A DNA stretch of 64,000 nt from Capra hircus (lineage: Eukaryota; Chordata; Mammalia; Artiodactyla; Bovidae): assembly GCF_001704415.2 (NCBI RefSeq), contig NC_030817.1, forward strand, positions 54,979,550 to 55,043,549, given 5' to 3'. Below, in pieces: positions 54,122-55,285 of the stretch (position 1 is its first letter; each line of letters begins with the position of its first letter). Position numbers and translations under genes: made by a program. Under the pieces are notes generated by a model. It was given only the letters and a program-made list of their open reading frames with translations. It searched no databases and was not told the origin of the DNA.

Positions 54122-55285
54122 GAGAAGTAAGATAAAGAAAGGAGGGGTCTAACCTAAGAGTTACCAGTACTTATCATGTGGATAGCATGAACTTAAATGT
54201 ATTTGTAAGTGTAAAACATACCCCAAATTTTGCAGACTTAAGAAAAAATAAAAGGATATAAAATATTGTAACAATTTTTAATTTTGATTACATGTTGAAA
54301 TGTAATCACCACTTCCCTGGTGGCTCAGATGGTAAAGCCTACAATGCAGGAGACACGGGTTTGATTCCTGGGTCGGGAAGATCATATGGAGAAGGAAATG
54401 GCACCCTCCTCCAGTACTCTTGCCTGGAAAATCCCATGGACAGAGGAGCCTGGTAGCCTACAGTCCGTGGGGATACAAAGAGTTGGACACAACTGAGTGG
54501 CTTCACTTTCACTTTTCACATGTTGAAATGATAATATTTGGGGTATGTTAAGTTAAATAAAATGTTATCAATTTCAGTAATTTCTTTTCTTACTTTGCTA
54601 ATGTAGTTACTAGAAAATTTAAAATTACACATATAACTTTCATTATATGTATACTGGACTGCACTGAGCTAAAAGTTCAATTAACTATAAACCCCTCATC
54701 CTCCTTTCACTTCCAGTTCTCCAAGTTAGTTATTGAAACTCCTTAGGCACATAATCAAATTTGAGAAACAAGTAAAGGAAAAAAAACTGCCAACACAGCT
54801 GTTCTAAAAATTAAGTAAACAATATTTAATGTAAGAGTCTGCTATTAGAATCTGAGAAAAGAAAATAAAACCATTAAAACTTTCCATCAAGAACTGGGAA
54901 TTAAATGGAACCATGTCATGTACTATAATTTGGTAGGATTCTCTACCAATAAGGTGAAAAACAGAAAAAATAAAAGAAAACTATTTCTTATATTTGGTAT
55001 TTATTCTATTTTAAAATAATACATATAATCTATTTTGAGGAATCAAAACTCAACAATAACAAACCAAAAGAACCACCAGAACAGTGAAGAAGGAACAGTC
55101 ACAGAGGACAAAAGCTGTTGAGATTCAAGGCTAGTCAAAGCTGTAAGTCCTTAAATGAATCTTACCTGAGGTTTCGTCAGTTCAATTGCAATATTTTGTA
55201 CTTCTATGTTCCAATCAAGTTTAGGTGTTTTGAGCTCTGTTTCTGCATAAGGATTCATGTAAAGTTTTGCAGAGGCTGATATTGG
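782..55285 (-). CDS. VPS13C: VPS13C, central part of the gene (30 internal exons; both ends outside the window)
   Basis: Bridge-like lipid transfer protein that moves glycerolipids between the ER and late endosomes, lysosomes and lipid droplets; loss in humans causes early-onset Parkinson disease (PARK23) (established knowledge). Thirty exons on the minus strand join in phase into about 1,288 codons without a stop, and all have AG/GT borders. Conceptual peptides match human VPS13C as I recall it, closely and in order, for example WKYAIDSVLEVHIRRYT, VEAKLEHWYITGLRQQDI and LDSSLSLQSRKQSLFARLEN. This covers about residues 298-1586, the central RBG-repeat rod; the chorein N-terminus and the C-terminal VAB, ATG_C and PH-like parts are outside. 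An FFAT motif (EYFDAED) is present. VPS13A is excluded because the exon block duplicated in VPS13C is present and the FFAT core differs. No promoter or polyadenylation site is in the window. No frameshift was found, so the gene looks functional. Confidence 0.96.
939..1600. other. Intron, nothing recognised
   Basis: I see no repeat body, exon or RNA gene here. Confidence 0.5.
1601..1660 (-). CDS. VPS13C: VPS13C exon 29 of window (60 bp)
   Basis: Twenty codons in phase 0: ADIDGPEFKTTHDNTKQTLE. Counterpart of exon 18. Acceptor TTTGTAG, donor GTATGT. Confidence 0.94.
2143..2222 (-). CDS. VPS13C: VPS13C exon 28 of window (80 bp)
   Basis: Completes Asp, then SKGGPLHIIDSSNVTDEPLL and KMLLTK. Same size and phase as exon 17. 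A CHR-type SINE begins only about 100 bp upstream of its acceptor. Donor GTACCT. Confidence 0.95.
2322..2716 (+). repeat. CHR-type tRNA-derived SINE
   Basis: Opens with the tRNA-like head (GTGGTGCAGTGGATAAGAAT, then a B-box-like GGTTCCGTCCC) and continues with several degenerate copies of a CTGCAACTACTGAAGCC-type unit, ending in an A-rich tail. This is the layout of cetartiodactyl CHR SINEs. It lies in the intron just upstream of exon 28, antisense to VPS13C. Confidence 0.85.
2985..3345 (-). repeat. L1 3' UTR fragment
   Basis: A poly-T tract (the reversed poly-A) is followed by the complement of the L1-BT 3' end, including CATGTACACCCGTGGTGGAT and the GGGAGAGGGAGAGGGTGGGA stretch also seen forward at 15060-15080. 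Severely 5'-truncated. Confidence 0.9.
3346..3975. other. Intron, nothing recognised
   Basis: AT-rich, with no repeat family I can name. Confidence 0.5.
3976..4132 (-). CDS. VPS13C: VPS13C exon 27 of window (157 bp)
   Basis: Encodes VVITLMEKAEKKGRPLHELN, VLQLGLEARVKAYDLTAEAY and LKKISMRCFEFT plus one base. Counterpart of exon 16, one codon longer. Donor GTAAGT. Confidence 0.95.
4477..4690 (+). mobile_element. MER5A-like hAT-Charlie DNA transposon
   Basis: Reads AAGGTTTCTCAACCTTGGCA at the left, then GGCCTCTACCCACTGGCTGCCAGTAG and a CAAAAATCTCTCCAGA motif, the hallmarks of MER5A. The right terminal repeat is eroded. Non-autonomous, with no transposase. Confidence 0.85.
5030..5960 (+). repeat. 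Degraded L2 LINE 3' region interrupted by an LTR
   Basis: Left part (5030-5228) has a CTCACTTCCTCCAGCAAACT stretch like the L2 tail region. The right part ends in CACTCAGCACATGCAATGAG before an imperfect TATTTGATACATG, like the L2 3' terminus. An LTR sits between them. Very diverged. Confidence 0.5.
5229..5789 (+). repeat. Solitary endogenous retrovirus LTR (ERV1-like)
   Basis: About 560 bp from TGAGGGCACC to CCTGTAACA, with an AATAAGA polyadenylation-like signal followed by CTCTTGTGTTG, as in gammaretrovirus-type LTRs. No internal retroviral sequence is attached, so it looks like a solo LTR. An ACTA tetranucleotide touches both ends and may be the target duplication. Its GC content is higher than the surrounding intron. 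Confidence 0.7.
5961..7184. other. Intron on both sides of exon 26, no other feature
   Basis: Apart from exon 26 I see only a short TA/CA-rich patch near 6698-6720. No recognisable repeat body. Confidence 0.5.
6396..6532 (-). CDS. VPS13C: VPS13C exon 26 of window (137 bp)
   Basis: Completes Gly, then EIKEPLEISTLKQDVHISQD and ends SVDIINMLLNFEIKE. Counterpart of exon 15; the shared end is IN.LL.FE.KE, but there is no FFAT motif here. Donor GTGTGT is a weak match to consensus. Confidence 0.94.
7185..7345 (-). repeat. MIR SINE fragment
   Basis: Contains the complement of the MIR core and tail: TTGCTAAGTACTTACC, then CCCAGATGAGCAAACTGAGG followed by a purine-rich stretch. Confidence 0.75.
7792..8007 (-). 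repeat. Bov-tA SINE, part of a U2 chimera
   Basis: Full 5' head on the minus strand (GGGGGCTTCCTAGGTGCTCA, then GTGGTGAAGAATCC) through to GACTGAGCGACTATGCAC. It is joined at its 5' end directly to a U2 snRNA piece with no intervening bases, and both lie inside one target-site duplication, AGACTTGAATG at 7781-7791 and 8041-8051. Confidence 0.92.
8008..8040 (-). pseudogene. U2 snRNA 5' fragment (about nt 7-39), retrotransposed
   Basis: On the minus strand it reads TCTCAGCCTTTTGACTAAGA then TCAAGTGTAGTAT, matching U2 snRNA nucleotides 7-39 with two changes (G11A and G20A). It lacks the branch-site-pairing region's downstream part, the Sm site and 3' stem-loops, so it is not a functional snRNA gene. 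It is fused to the 5' end of a Bov-tA SINE. Confidence 0.88.
8856..9070 (+). repeat. L1 3' UTR fragment with poly-A
   Basis: GTGACAACCTGGAGGGGACA, a G-rich tract, then CCAATTCATGTTGATATACG and CAATATTGTAAAGTAACTA before poly-A: the artiodactyl L1 3' end. Confidence 0.85.
9300..10079 (+). repeat. BovB LINE, 3' fragment
   Basis: Carries the BovB reverse-transcriptase remnant (NLRYADD-like region near 9310-9335), then the LRVPWTARRCNQSILKEI and LDGITDSMDMSLSKLRKL segments in a second frame, and ends in a (CTGAA)n tail at 10055-10079. Frame breaks and a stop near 9460 make it non-coding. Confidence 0.95.
10338..10470 (-). repeat. Bov-tA SINE fragment
   Basis: Complement of the SINE body (GTAGCCTGTCAGGCTCCTCT, CTCCAAGCATGAATATTGGA). 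It lacks the tRNA head. Confidence 0.85.
10650..10853 (-). repeat. Bov-tA SINE
   Basis: Nearly complete reversed copy ending in the head complement ACCACTGAGCCTCCAGGGAA followed by GCCCC. Confidence 0.9.
11217..11325 (-). CDS. VPS13C: VPS13C exon 25 of window (109 bp)
   Basis: Encodes VNLNQEDLNLLFKILAENLG and EAPEDLNKVKPRIQET plus one base. It takes the place of exons 13-14 in the second copy but lacks the Ser-rich FFAT-bearing loop. Donor GTAAGA. Confidence 0.95.
11326..12068. other. Intron between exons 24 and 25, nothing recognised
   Basis: AT-rich single-copy-looking sequence with A-runs near 11970. No repeat body seen. Confidence 0.5.
12069..12216 (-). CDS. VPS13C: VPS13C exon 24 of window (148 bp)
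   Basis: Completes Arg, then TVIQPGISHPDIQLLHPINL, EFFVNRNLAASWYHKVPVVE and IKGHLESMN. The acceptor is short (CCCATAAG). The donor is GTGAGT. Confidence 0.95.
12352..12508 (-). repeat. Bov-tA SINE, 3'-truncated
   Basis: Reversed copy from CCAGGCTCCTCTGTCCATGG to GAGCCACCAGGGAAGCCC. The tRNA head is intact and the distal tail is missing. Confidence 0.9.
12565..12803. mobile_element. MER8-like (Tigger/pogo) non-autonomous DNA transposon, both ends present
   Basis: Terminal inverted repeats CAGCTGACCTTTGAACA and GTTCAAGGCTCAACTG bound a 239-bp unit, flanked on both sides by TA as expected for Tc1/mariner-superfamily insertion. No transposase. Confidence 0.85.
13437..13586 (-). repeat. Bov-tA SINE fragment
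   Basis: Reversed body from GTTCTGCCCATGAGATTTCC to CAGCAGGGAAGCCC, with several small deletions. Nested in an old L1. Confidence 0.85.
13745..14038 (+). repeat. L1MA-type 3' UTR fragment
   Basis: GGATGGTGACTATAGTTAAT, then GAAAGTCGCTAAGAGTAGAT and ATATCTCAATAAAAATAAAA: a typical L1 3' UTR of middle age. Confidence 0.8.
14175..15556 (+). repeat. CHR-type SINE split by an L1 insertion
   Basis: The left piece (14175-14205) ends GTCCAGTGGTTAAGAAT. The right piece (15346-15556) resumes with AAGAATGCAGATTCAC, the promoter B-box region, CTGGTCAGGGAACTAGGATC and an A-rich tail. Together they make one SINE; AAGAAT is duplicated on either side of the L1. Confidence 0.88.
14206..15344 (+). repeat. 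5'-truncated L1-BT, ORF2 C-terminus and 3' UTR
   Basis: Encodes the end of ORF2p (CTTKETISKVKRQPSEWEKI; then MWRFLKKLEIELPYDPAIPL; cysteine-rich end), but a TGG-to-TAG change at 14597-14599 breaks it. The 3' UTR carries the GGGAGAGGGAGAGGGTGGGA motif and ends in poly-A at 15335-15346. The 6-bp target duplication AAGAAT sits at 14200-14205 and 15345-15350. Confidence 0.93.
15683..15987 (-). CDS. VPS13C: VPS13C exon 23 of window (305 bp, the largest)
   Basis: Encodes NFLNNFQTAKEALSTATAQA, then SINIDLKAPVIVIPQSS, VVVDLGLIRVQNQFSLVS and ends MDVQLTELKLS plus AG of a split Arg. It corresponds to the content of exons 9-11 of the first copy fused into one exon. Donor GTAAAT. Confidence 0.97.
16480..16647 (-). 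CDS. VPS13C: VPS13C exon 22 of window (168 bp)
   Basis: Fifty-six codons, phase 0 at both ends: AVSIMGNEVFHFNLDLYPDA, TEGDSYTDMSKVDGVVSLNV and GCIQIVYLHKFLMSLL. The last residues run directly into NFLNNF of exon 23, the junction between the two duplicated copies. Confidence 0.96.
16835..16938 (-). CDS. VPS13C: VPS13C exon 21 of window (104 bp)
   Basis: Completes Gly, then LDSSLSLQSRKQSLFARLEN and IIVTDVDPKTVHKK. Nearly identical to human. Donor GTAGGT. Confidence 0.96.
16939..17607. other. Intron between exons 20 and 21, nothing recognised
   Basis: AT-rich with no repeat body I can name. Confidence 0.5.
17608..17745 (-). repeat. Bov-tA SINE fragment
   Basis: Reversed tail and body (TCAGTCGTGTCTGACTCTTT to CCATTTCCTTCTCCAGA). 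The tRNA head is missing. Confidence 0.85.
17938..18054 (-). CDS. VPS13C: VPS13C exon 20 of window (117 bp)
   Basis: Completes Val, then VVSSKDSDIIHFRLFAKLNA, FCVVVCNEKNNIAEIKIQ plus one base. The counterpart of this exon in the second copy should be the next exon past the left edge of the window. Confidence 0.95.
18258..18395 (-). repeat. MIR SINE fragment
   Basis: Complement of MIR core: ACTGAAACTCAAGGAAGCTA, then a TCAGGATCTGAACTGAGTTC stretch. Confidence 0.6.
18794..18956 (-). CDS. VPS13C: VPS13C exon 19 of window (163 bp)
   Basis: Encodes VAFSSLNLLLHTQALLSSIN, YLTTIIPSDGQNMSDTKDIQ and VSTEKQQKNSALQK plus one base. Pairs with exon 30 (VSFSSLDLVLHLEALLSFMD). Donor GTATGA, weaker than its neighbours. 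Confidence 0.95.
18957..19571. other. Intron between exons 18 and 19, nothing recognised
   Basis: No repeat or gene feature seen. Confidence 0.5.
19572..19706 (-). repeat. CHR-type SINE fragment
   Basis: Complement of the tRNA-like head (CCACTGGACCATCAGGGAAA) and of the CCTGACCAGGGATCAAACCC region, ending at a T-rich tract. Confidence 0.85.
20250..20309 (-). CDS. VPS13C: VPS13C exon 18 of window (60 bp)
   Basis: Twenty codons, phase 0 at both ends: ADKNGPSFQTTFEKTEQTFK. Identical in size and phase to exon 29 (ADIDGPEFKTTH). The acceptor follows a run of about 13 T on the coding strand. Confidence 0.94.
20613..20935 (-). repeat. BOV-A2 SINE (dimeric)
   Basis: Two Bov-A monomers in tandem, each with the TTCCCAACCCAGGGATCGAA-type box and a GAGCCACAAGGGAAGCCC head complement (at about 20797 and 20917). 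The left side has a GAAAGTGAAAG tail. Confidence 0.9.
20936..21828. other. Intron between exons 17 and 18, nothing firmly recognised
   Basis: Single-copy-looking sequence. The CTGACACAAAAGACATTCAATAAATAGTTACTGAATGA stretch near 21340-21378 resembles an L2 3' terminus but is too short to name with confidence. Confidence 0.45.
21829..21908 (-). CDS. VPS13C: VPS13C exon 17 of window (80 bp)
   Basis: Completes Gly, then SKKKPLHLISSSDKPGLDLL and KVEYIK. Same length and phase as exon 28 (SKGGPLHIIDSSN). Donor GTAAGG. Confidence 0.95.
22470..22740 (+). repeat. MIR SINE
   Basis: Nearly full-length: TAGTTAAGAATATAGACCCT, CAGCCACTACCTAGCAGTGTGATCTTGGG region, TTATAAGGGTTAAATGAGTT. Older than all the ruminant SINEs. 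Confidence 0.85.
22812..22965 (-). CDS. VPS13C: VPS13C exon 16 of window (154 bp)
   Basis: Encodes VILEFTKQQKEEDTILVFNV, TQLGTEATMRTFDLTAVSYL and KKISLDYHEIQ plus one base. It pairs with exon 27 in the second copy, which shares QLG.EA, .YDLTA and YLKKIS. Donor GTAATA. Confidence 0.96.
23225..23420 (+). repeat. Old L1 ORF2 fragment
   Basis: Contains AAGTAAGACAAGGATGTTTACTATTACACTACTATTCAGA, the decayed RQGCPLSPLLF-type region of L1 reverse transcriptase. Confidence 0.55.
23425..23895 (+). repeat. MLT1-type (ERVL-MaLR) LTR
   Basis: Carries CCCCTCCCTTAGAATTTGGG, GGGGAAGCTAGTTGCCAGAT, GTGAATGAGCCACCTCTGAG and an AAGATAAAATAATTGTTTCC polyadenylation region, in the order of MLT1/MST LTRs. No internal retroviral region attached. 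Confidence 0.75.
24145..25612 (-). repeat. BovB LINE fragment with a nested SINE
   Basis: Reversed RTE-type reverse transcriptase pieces: CFIDYAKAFDCVDHNKL and GVCQGCILSPCLFNLYAEYI near 25140-25400, NNLRYADDITLMTESKDELK near 24900, then the FLGSKI and LLRVLWTARRTNQSILKEI end. Several frame breaks. The 3' end lies near 24145, the 5' end is truncated at about 25612. A Bov-tA piece interrupts it at 25011-25129. Confidence 0.93.
25011..25129 (-). repeat. Bov-tA SINE 3' part nested in BovB
   Basis: Starts with a (GCT)n tract, then AAGTCACTTCAGTCGTGTCC and ends GTGGGTTGCCATT. The BovB sequence TGATGTACTCTGC is present at both borders (24999 and 25130), an insertion target duplication. Confidence 0.92.
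25775..26600 (-). repeat. L2 LINE fragment
   Basis: Starts with the reversed L2 3' terminus (AATATTTATTGAGCTCCATC), then CATGAAGCTTACATTCTAGG, and continues through GATCTGACTTTCCCTAACAA and CTGCAATAGTCCAAGCAAGA. The same family lies forward at 49480-50585. Confidence 0.7.
26601..27349. other. Intron between exons 15 and 16, possible old L1 piece and a TG repeat
   Basis: 26730-26990 (CATTGCTCCATGTCAATGTT and surroundings) resembles an old L1/HAL1 3' UTR, weakly. 27186-27238 is a (TG)n tract turning into CA and back. Nothing else seen. Confidence 0.4.
27350..27489 (-). CDS. VPS13C: VPS13C exon 15 of window (140 bp), with FFAT motif
   Basis: Completes Glu, then SDDEYFDAEDGDIQPSKSTK and ends NLLLKFEVKE. 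EYFDAED (plus-strand 27458-27478) is the FFAT core, preceded by an acidic tract (ESDDE), known to tether VPS13C to VAP-A/B on the ER. By my count its first residue falls near 877, where the human motif lies. It opens the first copy of the duplicated exon block and pairs with exon 26. Confidence 0.96.
27725..27860 (-). repeat. L2 LINE 3' end fragment
   Basis: AAAATATTTATTGGGTATCA, then CAGTCTGTACTAGCCACTAA and GCCTTCATCAAGTTCACA: the reversed L2 terminus. Confidence 0.65.
28138..28216 (-). CDS. VPS13C: VPS13C exon 14 of window (79 bp)
   Basis: Encodes VSSIPIISTRTKGLLGTPLL and LDGVES plus one base, a low-structure linker just before the FFAT motif. It has no clear counterpart in the duplicated exon block and has diverged from human (STR for SGG, DGV for DTV). 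Donor GTAAGG. Confidence 0.92.
28217..28702. other. Intron between exons 13 and 14, nothing recognised before the BovB
   Basis: No repeat body or gene feature seen. Confidence 0.5.
28703..30640 (-). repeat. BovB LINE, longest copy in the window
   Basis: Runs from the 3' end at 28703 (reversed GACTGAGAGACTGAACTG tail) through reverse transcriptase (MRNARLDEAEAGIKIAGRNI, SNLRYADDTTFTAESEEKL; RTGHGTTDCFQIGKGVRQGC; LTCLLRNLYAGQEATV) into the linker behind the endonuclease (LNAAFQRIARRDKKAFLSDQ). The endonuclease itself is missing. Frame breaks near 29270 and 29780 show it is dead. Confidence 0.95.
30914..31043 (-). CDS. VPS13C: VPS13C exon 13 of window (130 bp)
   Basis: Completes Arg, then FKVSGGLPLMHVRISDQKMK, DVLRLINSIPLPQKSSAQSP and EKQ. 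The second half is Ser/Pro/Gln rich and starts the flexible loop that carries the FFAT motif two exons later. Confidence 0.95.
31440..32200 (+). repeat. Old L1M-type fragments (ORF2 part then 3' UTR)
   Basis: CTCCAGGCCCAAGAGGTTTCACTGGCAAATTCTACCAAAC matches the GPDGFTGEFYQ region of L1 ORF2; after 31830 the text changes to L1 3' UTR (CTGGAGACCGAGGGGAGAGA; GGAGATGGTTCCACAG). Heavily decayed. Confidence 0.65.
32290..32410 (+). repeat. L1 3' terminus with poly-A
   Basis: GTTGATTTACTTTGCTGCAC, then CTAACACAACACTGTAAAGC and CCAATAAAATTAATAAAA with an A-run. Confidence 0.75.
32631..32748 (-). CDS. VPS13C: VPS13C exon 12 of window (118 bp)
   Basis: Completes a split Asp codon (G plus AT), then ENWKECRFQHPSTMHILQPM, DIHVELAKAMVEKDIRMA and AG of a split Arg. 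Human reads EETW where this reads DENW. Donor GTAATG. Confidence 0.94.
32749..34061. other. Intron between exons 11 and 12, nothing recognised
   Basis: Single-copy-looking sequence with a purine-rich patch at about 33055-33100. No repeat body, RNA gene or exon seen. Confidence 0.5.
34062..34185 (-). CDS. VPS13C: VPS13C exon 11 of window (124 bp)
   Basis: Encodes LNSKNQGLQKTSNSSLEEIM, DKAYDKFDVEIKSVQLLF and ARA plus one base. The KFDVEIKSVQL strand parallels MDVQLTELKL in exon 23. Donor GTAAAC. Confidence 0.94.
34186..34985. other. Intron between exons 10 and 11, nothing recognised
   Basis: No repeat family or gene feature recognised before the SINE at 34986. Confidence 0.5.
34986..35199 (+). 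repeat. Bov-tA SINE, full length
   Basis: Complete copy: ACTTCCCTGGTGGCTCAGAG, GGGTTCGATCCCTGGATCGG (intact B box), GAGTCAGACATGACTGAGCG and a (TTTCAC)n tail. Low divergence suggests a fairly young insertion. Confidence 0.95.
35348..35484 (-). CDS. VPS13C: VPS13C exon 10 of window (137 bp)
   Basis: Completes Gly, then LTHIIETRKVLDLRINLKPS, YLIVPQTDFHHEK and ends LLILDFGTFR. The strand pattern corresponds to the second copy encoded by exon 23 (NIDLKAPVIVIPQSS ... VVDLGLIRV). Donor GTAGGT. Confidence 0.95.
35742..36085 (+). repeat. BOV-A2 SINE (dimeric) with an internal 26-bp duplication
   Basis: Two Bov-A heads (GGGCTTCCGTGATAGCTCAG at 35742 and GGGCTTCCCTTGTGGCTCAG at 35886) and a tail of TTTCAC repeats. 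Between the monomers a 26-bp unit is repeated head to tail at 35824-35849 and 35850-35875. Confidence 0.92.
36417..36531 (-). CDS. VPS13C: VPS13C exon 9 of window (115 bp)
   Basis: Encodes KTINAVVEFFQSNRGLDLEQ and ITSATLMKLEEIKERTAT plus the first G of a Gly codon. The amphipathic helical character matches the helix that closes an RBG repeat. Donor GTAAAG. Confidence 0.95.
36532..36944. other. Intron between exons 8 and 9, nothing recognised
   Basis: No repeat family I can name. Confidence 0.45.
36945..37075 (+). repeat. L1 3' end fragment
   Basis: TGAACTATACACTTAAAAAATGACTAAGATGGTAAATTATATG with a CCACAATTT ending is the terminal part of an older L1 3' UTR. Confidence 0.75.
37076..37639. 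other. Intron, only an A/T-rich tract seen
   Basis: 37496-37530 is a nearly pure T/A low-complexity tract. Nothing else recognised. Confidence 0.5.
37640..37816 (+). repeat. CHR-type SINE
   Basis: GGATTTCCCTGGTGGTCCAG, GGTTTGATCCCTGGTCAGGG, and GCCGCAACTAAGACCCAATG before AAATAAATA. Lies 150 bp downstream of exon 8. Confidence 0.9.
37969..38161 (-). CDS. VPS13C: VPS13C exon 8 of window (193 bp)
   Basis: One base completes Lys, then VEAKLEHWYITGLRQQDIIP, SLVASIGDTASSLLKIEFET and on to PVEVIYDA. Donor GTGAGT. Alternating hydrophobic strands fit the RBG rod. Confidence 0.95.
38285..38655 (+). repeat. L2 LINE fragment
   Basis: AGTCCAAACTCCTTAGCCTG followed by GCATTTAACTACCCACGGAA and a C-rich stretch to CCTGCTCCTGCTGGTCCTTC, as in the 3' half of L2. 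Confidence 0.65.
38658..38968. mobile_element. Short ruminant mariner (MITE-like) interrupted by a SINE
   Basis: Left arm GAGTTGGCCAAAAAGTTCGT with TTTGGAGTTTTCC, right arm GGAAAAACCCAAACAAACAT with TTTTGGCCAATCC: the two arms are inverted repeats of each other and match the ruminant mariner terminal sequence. Without the SINE the element would be only about 80 bp, almost a pure palindrome, with no transposase. Confidence 0.9.
38696..38922 (-). repeat. Bov-tA SINE nested in a mariner
   Basis: Reversed copy from GCATGCTAAGTCACTTCAGT through AGCCTGCCAGGCTCCTCTGT to ACCACCTGGGAAGCCC, placed between the two mariner arms. Confidence 0.92.
38969..40019. other. Intron flanking exon 7, nothing else recognised
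   Basis: AT-rich, with an A-run at 39607. No repeat family recognised outside the exon. Confidence 0.5.
39327..39469 (-). CDS. VPS13C: VPS13C exon 7 of window (143 bp)
   Basis: Starts YVAYIVALKLVSTSITIREN and ends GTQVSQRPGAQAL plus AA of a split Lys. The intron before it (39470-45078) is filled with decayed L1. Confidence 0.95.
40020..43112 (+). repeat. Decayed L1, most of ORF2 and 3' UTR
   Basis: Ordered matches to L1 ORF2: endonuclease region near 40480-40600 (SGIHAIFSRIDHTFNHT), a KYTLYQASFNHNEIKLKINN piece, reverse-transcriptase text around 41770-41830 (CAAGGGTGCCCACTCTCACC), the GCAATCCCTACAAG region at 42265, and a 3' end at about 43080-43110. Many stops and indels. A SINE interrupts it at 41370-41478. 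Confidence 0.85.
41370..41478 (-). repeat. Bov-tA SINE fragment nested in L1
   Basis: Reversed GAAGTCGCTCAGTCATGTCT to TTTTCCAGGCCAGAGTATGT. The tRNA head is missing. Confidence 0.88.
43170..43965 (+). repeat. Second L1 3' fragment split by a SINE
   Basis: CACAATGAGGTATCCCTTCA and GAATGGCTATC, then after the SINE ATTCCACACCTGGATATTTA, GCAGCATTGTTCACAACAGC and TGATGGTATTATTTAGCCAT: the C-terminal ORF2 of L1, with a 3' UTR to about 43965. Confidence 0.78.
43262..43480 (-). repeat. Bov-tA SINE
   Basis: Reversed and fairly diverged copy from GTTGTTTAGTCACTAAGTCG to CACTGAGCCACCTGGGAACC. Confidence 0.9.
43970..44520 (+). repeat. Third L1 3' fragment (older)
   Basis: TCACAAAAGAAGATTTACAA, AAATTAAAACCACAATGAAATACTACAT and CAATTCCATTACAAAGGATT mark the same ORF2 C-terminal region as the previous element, so two independent L1 copies lie side by side. 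Confidence 0.7.
44521..44814. other. Intron, nothing recognised
   Basis: No feature seen before the BovB 3' fragment. Confidence 0.45.
44815..44960 (+). repeat. BovB 3' end fragment
   Basis: ATAGCATCACCAACTCAATG, CCTGGTGTGCTGCAGCCCAT and GTTGGACATGACTTAGCGAC with an ACAACAACAAA tail. Confidence 0.9.
45079..45173 (-). CDS. VPS13C: VPS13C exon 6 of window (95 bp)
   Basis: Two bases complete a Thr codon, then IDDLMTPEEKDKLFTAIGYS and ESTHNLTLPKQ. Donor GTAATT. A BovB 3' fragment ends about 120 bp away on its low-coordinate (downstream intron) side. Confidence 0.95.
45174..45733. other. Intron between exons 5 and 6, nothing recognised
   Basis: AT-rich with no named repeat. Confidence 0.5.
45734..45863 (-). 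CDS. VPS13C: VPS13C exon 5 of window (130 bp)
   Basis: Encodes VIRSGQKLKKKSTDTAEKRG, GWFSGFWSKKESKKKDEE and SLIPE plus one base. It holds a basic, Trp-containing loop (WFSGFW) typical of this stretch of VPS13 proteins. Donor GTAAGT. Confidence 0.95.
45864..47339. other. Intron 5' of exon 5, longest stretch with no named repeat
   Basis: About 1.5 kb of AT-rich sequence. The C/T-rich part at 46960-47200 may be a very old interspersed repeat, but I cannot name it. No exon or RNA gene is visible. Confidence 0.45.
47340..47530 (+). repeat. Old L1/HAL1-like fragment
   Basis: GGTACTCACTGTAGTGTCATTTATAATTAAATG and CAACAGAATGGAATACTAGTCAGTTATTC resemble the C-terminal ORF2 coding strand of L1. Confidence 0.5.
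47547..47738 (-). repeat. Bov-tA SINE
   Basis: Reversed copy from TTACTCAGTCATGTCCGACT to GCATCTGAGCCACAAAAG. The extreme head is altered. Confidence 0.9.
47739..48399. other. Intron, nothing recognised
   Basis: Single-copy-looking. 48200-48340 is A-rich. No repeat body or gene feature seen. Confidence 0.45.
48400..49279 (-). repeat. BovB LINE 3' fragment
   Basis: From the reversed (AACTG)n tail at 48403 through LDGTTDSMDVSLSELRELVM, RRLLRVPWTARRSNHSILKE and VTLPTKVRLVKAMVFPVVMY to NNLRYADDTTLMAESEEELK and FNLYAEYIMRNAGLEETHAG. The copy stops abruptly where an AT/GT microsatellite begins. Frame breaks near 49075 inactivate it. Confidence 0.95.
49280..49378. repeat. Alternating TA/CA/TG microsatellite
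   Basis: About 100 bp of nearly pure alternating purine-pyrimidine with (CA), (TA) and (TG) blocks in palindromic order, directly at the truncated 5' edge of a BovB. Confidence 0.95.
49480..50585 (+). repeat. L2 LINE fragment, RT region and 3' part
   Basis: TGCTGACCCCTTCTAAATATGTGTATATATCC with the following CATCCAACTGCATCCTCCCG and CAAAGGAGCAGCCAGAGTAA match the L2 reverse transcriptase and downstream text. It ends where a BovB 3' fragment begins. Confidence 0.75.
50588..50805 (+). repeat. BovB 3' end fragment
   Basis: CCAAACTCATTGGAAAAGCC, GATGGTTGGATGGCATCACC and TCAAACACGACTGGGCGACT with an ACAACAAA tail. It lies against the L2 at 49480. Confidence 0.93.
50806..51608. other. Intron with a GA-rich tract
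   Basis: 51148-51240 is a purine (GGAA/GAGA) low-complexity tract. The rest shows no named repeat. Confidence 0.55.
51609..51671 (-). CDS. VPS13C: VPS13C exon 4 of window (63 bp)
   Basis: Twenty-one codons, phase 0 at both ends: DLEKILDVFNIILARQQAQV then E. Skipping it would keep the frame. Acceptor TTTTATAG, donor GTAATC. Confidence 0.93.
51672..52109. other. Intron between exons 3 and 4, nothing recognised
   Basis: No repeat body seen. Confidence 0.5.
52110..52290 (-). repeat. MIR SINE fragment
   Basis: CATGCAATTCCCACAACAGT, then CATACTATCTCCATTTTATA and TTGAGAAAACTGATG: complement of MIR, strongly diverged. Confidence 0.6.
52797..52968 (-). CDS. VPS13C: VPS13C exon 3 of window (172 bp)
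   Basis: First base completes a split Trp, followed by WKYAIDSVLEVHIRRYTRMW, then a Lys-rich stretch (NIKKHRQLLKSYKNAYKNKL) and EEIQKQIQ at the donor. This Trp-rich block was the clearest marker that the gene is VPS13C. Confidence 0.96.
53165..53460 (-). repeat. Probable L2 LINE fragment
   Basis: ATTCCAGGAAGAGGGTATGT, TTGAAAAGTCTTGAATGCTA and GTTTTTAAAGGTCTGTTAGCTCTG follow the order of the reversed L2 text also present at 26000-26440. Low identity. Confidence 0.4.
53504..53610 (-). CDS. VPS13C: VPS13C exon 2 of window (107 bp)
   Basis: Encodes YLSMIDLLESVDYMVRNAPY and on to LHTNGRQ plus TG, the first two bases of a Trp codon completed in the next exon. Donor GTAAGT. Human has RRW at the end where this reads RQW, a conservative local change. 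Confidence 0.95.
54077..54121. repeat. (AC)n dinucleotide microsatellite
   Basis: 45 bp of uninterrupted AC (about 22 units), long enough to be length-variable. Confidence 0.98.
54303..54517 (+). repeat. Bov-tA SINE with a 13-bp target duplication
   Basis: Complete SINE from ACTTCCCTGGTGGCTCAGAT to a CTTCACTTTCAC tail. ACATGTTGAAATG occurs exactly at both borders (54290-54302 and 54518-54530). A perfect duplication suggests a comparatively recent insertion. Confidence 0.95.
54531..55165. other. Intron between exons 1 and 2, nothing recognised
   Basis: No repeat body seen. Confidence 0.5.
55166..55285 (-). CDS. VPS13C: VPS13C exon 1 of window (120 bp)
   Basis: Forty codons, phase 0 at both ends, starting PISASAKLYMNPYAE and ending NIAIELTKPQ. 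The acceptor follows a TTTTTCAG tract and the donor is GTAAGA. This is the most 5' exon visible. Residues just before it in the human protein (ending YIFQ) are not found between here and 64000, so the upstream intron runs past the right edge. Confidence 0.95.
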